From: Clostridiales bacterium
GTDB lineage: Bacteria > Bacillota > Clostridia > Christensenellales > Borkfalkiaceae
Length of the DNA: 16,179 bases
NCBI GenBank assembly: GCA_015069525.1
Contig: SVIK01000026.1
Location: 1-16,179 of the forward strand
Reading direction: 5' to 3'
This document shows, in pieces, positions 14,817 through 16,179 of this stretch. The notes below the pieces were generated by a model that was not told the DNA's origin, made no database searches, and was given only the letters and a program-made list of their open reading frames with translations. Each line of letters opens with the position of its first letter. Within the stretch, counting starts at the first letter, position 1. The position numbers and the translations under genes are program-made.

Positions 14817-16179
14817 ATGGCGGAACAAAAACAACCGGTAAACCAACAAGCGAGCGTATCGAAAATCGACGCGTTATACAGCTGGATTTCTTATGATTTA
14901 CAAAAGCTCAAAAAAGAACTTTTAAACGAGATGAAATATTCCTCGGTGCAAGTCGGCTCTTTGTACGGGGAAATCAAAGGGGATAACGAAAAGTCCTCGA
15001 AAGCAATCACGCAAGAAATCCGTTATGGGTACATACAAAACCAAAACATTTACGACGGGTTGTCCACGATGCTTGCCGATTCCGTTGCGAAAATCGACGA
15101 CGTAATTGGTAGATTGGACGCGTTCGCCTCCGAAACGCTTGCAGAAGGCGTTAAAGATAAAGTGGCTGGCGTATTGCCTCCCATCGAAGCAACGCTTAAC
15201 GAAATCCGTTTTAGCTATTTGCAACAACAATCCATTTACGAGAGCTTGAAAAAGCTTATCAATAGCGAAGTCGTGACGAAGATGGATGAAGTGTACGCTC
15301 GTTTCTCCCTCGTAGACCAAATGGACGCTACGTTGGAAGAAATTCGTCAAAAAATTGCTGATTTCACGGAAACGTTGGAAACGGACGGCAATAAAAACCT
15401 CGTGGAGAATATTGTTTCGGCAATTCCCGTTGCGGAAAACGTAGACTATACGCGTATCGCTGACGAGGTTGGCGATAAAATGCTCGAAGTGCTCGGCGAC
15501 GTACTCGTTCCCCAAGAGAAGAAGGACGTTGTGGATGCGAAAATCGATTACGATAAGGTTATCTACGGCACGACGGAAAAGATTATCGAATCGTTGCCTT
15601 ATCCTGAAAAGGTAGACTATCGTCGCATTGACGAATCGTTTGCAAAATCCGCAGAAAAGGTGCAAGTAAACGTTAGCGAAGACGTTATCGCCCAGGCGGT
15701 ATCGTTGGCGGTGGAGAAGGCACTTTCTCTTCTTGACGTGGACGCAATCGCGGAAAAAGTGGCGGAAAAAATTCAAATTCCCACGCCCGAAGTTCCGCAA
15801 ATCGATTACGATAAACTTTCCGATATGGTTGTAGAAAAGCTTTCTGCAAACGTAGACCAAACGTATGACGTAGTTCTTGACCAAACGGGTATCGATGAAA
15901 TCGCGGATAGGCTCGTTGAAAAGGTTGGTCAAGCGGAAGCGGTAGATTACGCACGTATTTCCGCAATCATCGACGAAAAATTGGCGGACGCACCTACGGA
16001 AGAGGAAACGACGTTCGATTTCGTTATTGACGACGAGGGTATCGACGCAATTGCAACCAGCGTATCCATGAAACTTTGCGAAATGTGCGCAAACTGCGAG
16101 GACGCGCCCGTAGAAGAAAGCGTGGAAGAGGTTGTAGAACCCGTTGAGGAAACGGTAGTGGAAGAGGTTGTAGAAGAAA
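14817..16179 (+). CDS. Unrecognised repeat-rich helical protein with CxxCxxC and acidic Val/Glu tail (3' partial)
   Basis: The frame is open from ATG 14817 to the right edge (454 codons), so the gene continues beyond the window. GAGGTG at 14807-14812 is the ribosome binding site. I do not recognise the family. The protein begins MAEQKQPVNQQASVSKIDALYSWISY and is highly charged and mostly helical in character, with no signal peptide or membrane segment visible. An internal duplication has copies starting EIRYGYIQNQNIYDGL (residue 67) and EIRFSYLQQQSIYESL (residue 129). From residue 210 there are five (I/V)DY motifs (Tyr 211, 245, 268, 331, 378), and from about 308 there are repeated modules with an (I/V)D.IA core. 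Three cysteines (421, 424, 427), the only ones seen, are followed by a Val/Glu tail. A coiled-coil or scaffolding protein is a guess. It has its own strong promoter. Confidence 0.85.
   Translation, partial: MAEQKQPVNQQASVSKIDALYSWISYDLQKLKKELLNEMKYSSVQVGSLYGEIKGDNEKSSKAITQEIRYGYIQNQNIYDGLSTMLADSVAKIDDVIGRLDAFASETLAEGVKDKVAGVLPPIEATLNEIRFSYLQQQSIYESLKKLINSEVVTKMDEVYARFSLVDQMDATLEEIRQKIADFTETLETDGNKNLVENIVSAIPVAENVDYTRIADEVGDKMLEVLGDVLVPQEKKDVVDAKIDYDKVIYGTTEKIIESLPYPEKVDYRRIDESFAKSAEKVQVNVSEDVIAQAVSLAVEKALSLLDVDAIAEKVAEKIQIPTPEVPQIDYDKLSDMVVEKLSANVDQTYDVVLDQTGIDEIADRLVEKVGQAEAVDYARISAIIDEKLADAPTEEETTFDFVIDDEGIDAIATSVSMKLCEMCANCEDAPVEESVEEVVEPVEETVVEEVVEE
15015..15305 (+). repeat. Internal duplication of about 40 residues in the right-edge protein
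   Basis: Two protein segments, starting at 15015 and 15201 (62 residues apart), align as EIRYGYIQNQNIYDGL...KIDDVIGR and EIRFSYLQQQSIYESL...KMDEVYAR. The DNA has diverged more than the protein, so the duplication is old and the protein pattern is under selection. Confidence 0.7.
15741..16076 (+). repeat. Tandem ~50-residue modules with (I/V)D.IA and (I/V)DY cores
   Basis: Successive segments read VDAIAEKVAEKI - IDYDKLSDMVVEKL - TYDVVLDQTGIDEIADRLVEKV - VDYARISAIIDEKL - TFDFVIDDEGIDAIATSV. The TYDVVLDQTGIDEIA and TFDFVIDDEGIDAIA blocks start at 15861 and 16011, exactly 50 codons apart. Module limits are approximate and the pattern is only at the protein level. Confidence 0.65.

Noticed and set aside
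14922..15932. A 336-codon open frame on the minus strand opposite the right-edge protein
   Set aside because: The plus frame has a promoter, ribosome binding site and repeat structure; the antisense frame has none and is a by-product of codon bias.

Overview
The window looks like a chromosomal segment of an anaerobic, Clostridia-like member of the Bacillota of moderate GC content. The main evidence is regulatory. There is a T-box leader before thrS, an L20-type leader and attenuator before infC-rpmI-rplT, and a yybP-ykoY (manganese) riboswitch before a P-type ATPase. Most genes have strong AGGAGG-like ribosome binding sites, the promoters are sigma-A type with 17-bp spacers, and a YtxC-like gene sits next to thrS, as in Bacillus. 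No species can be named from sequence alone.

Layout. Positions 1-2999 hold the 3' part of a very large secreted or surface protein: tandem InlB-type beta-repeats, then a long beta-rich region with beta-helix character. It converges on leuS (minus strand, 3178-5613), and two back-to-back hairpin terminators separate them. leuS has its own promoter and only a short leader, with no T-box. Divergent from it is a YtxC-like gene (5791-6489). Then come the thrS promoter, T-box and thrS (6792-8699), followed by a second promoter, an L20-type leader and infC-rpmI-rplT (8918-10070). infC starts at an ATT codon. After a strong terminator come a SpoU/TrmH-family RNA methyltransferase and a YebC-family protein (10126-11703).

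The next unit is a TTGACA/TAAAAT promoter, a manganese riboswitch, a terminator and a P2-type cation ATPase (11961-14624). The riboswitch argues that the pump exports Mn2+, or another divalent cation in response to Mn2+. The last unit is a strong promoter and an unrecognised repeat-rich protein (14817 to beyond the right edge) with helical repeats, IDY/VDY-type motifs, a CxxCxxC cluster and a Val/Glu-rich acidic tail.

How the genes work together. The core from thrS to YebC is translation machinery: two tRNA synthetases, IF-3, L35, L20, an rRNA/tRNA methylase and YebC. It is controlled by three kinds of sensing: uncharged tRNA (T-box), free L20 (leader) and probably IF-3 level (ATT start). The flanks are lineage-specific: a giant repeat protein on the left and an uncharacterised repeat protein on the right. 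No mobile element, CRISPR array, tRNA or rRNA gene was seen. The least explained pieces are the right-edge repeat protein, the palindrome over the ATPase promoter, the YebC insertion, and the apparent lack of Shine-Dalgarno sites at two genes.
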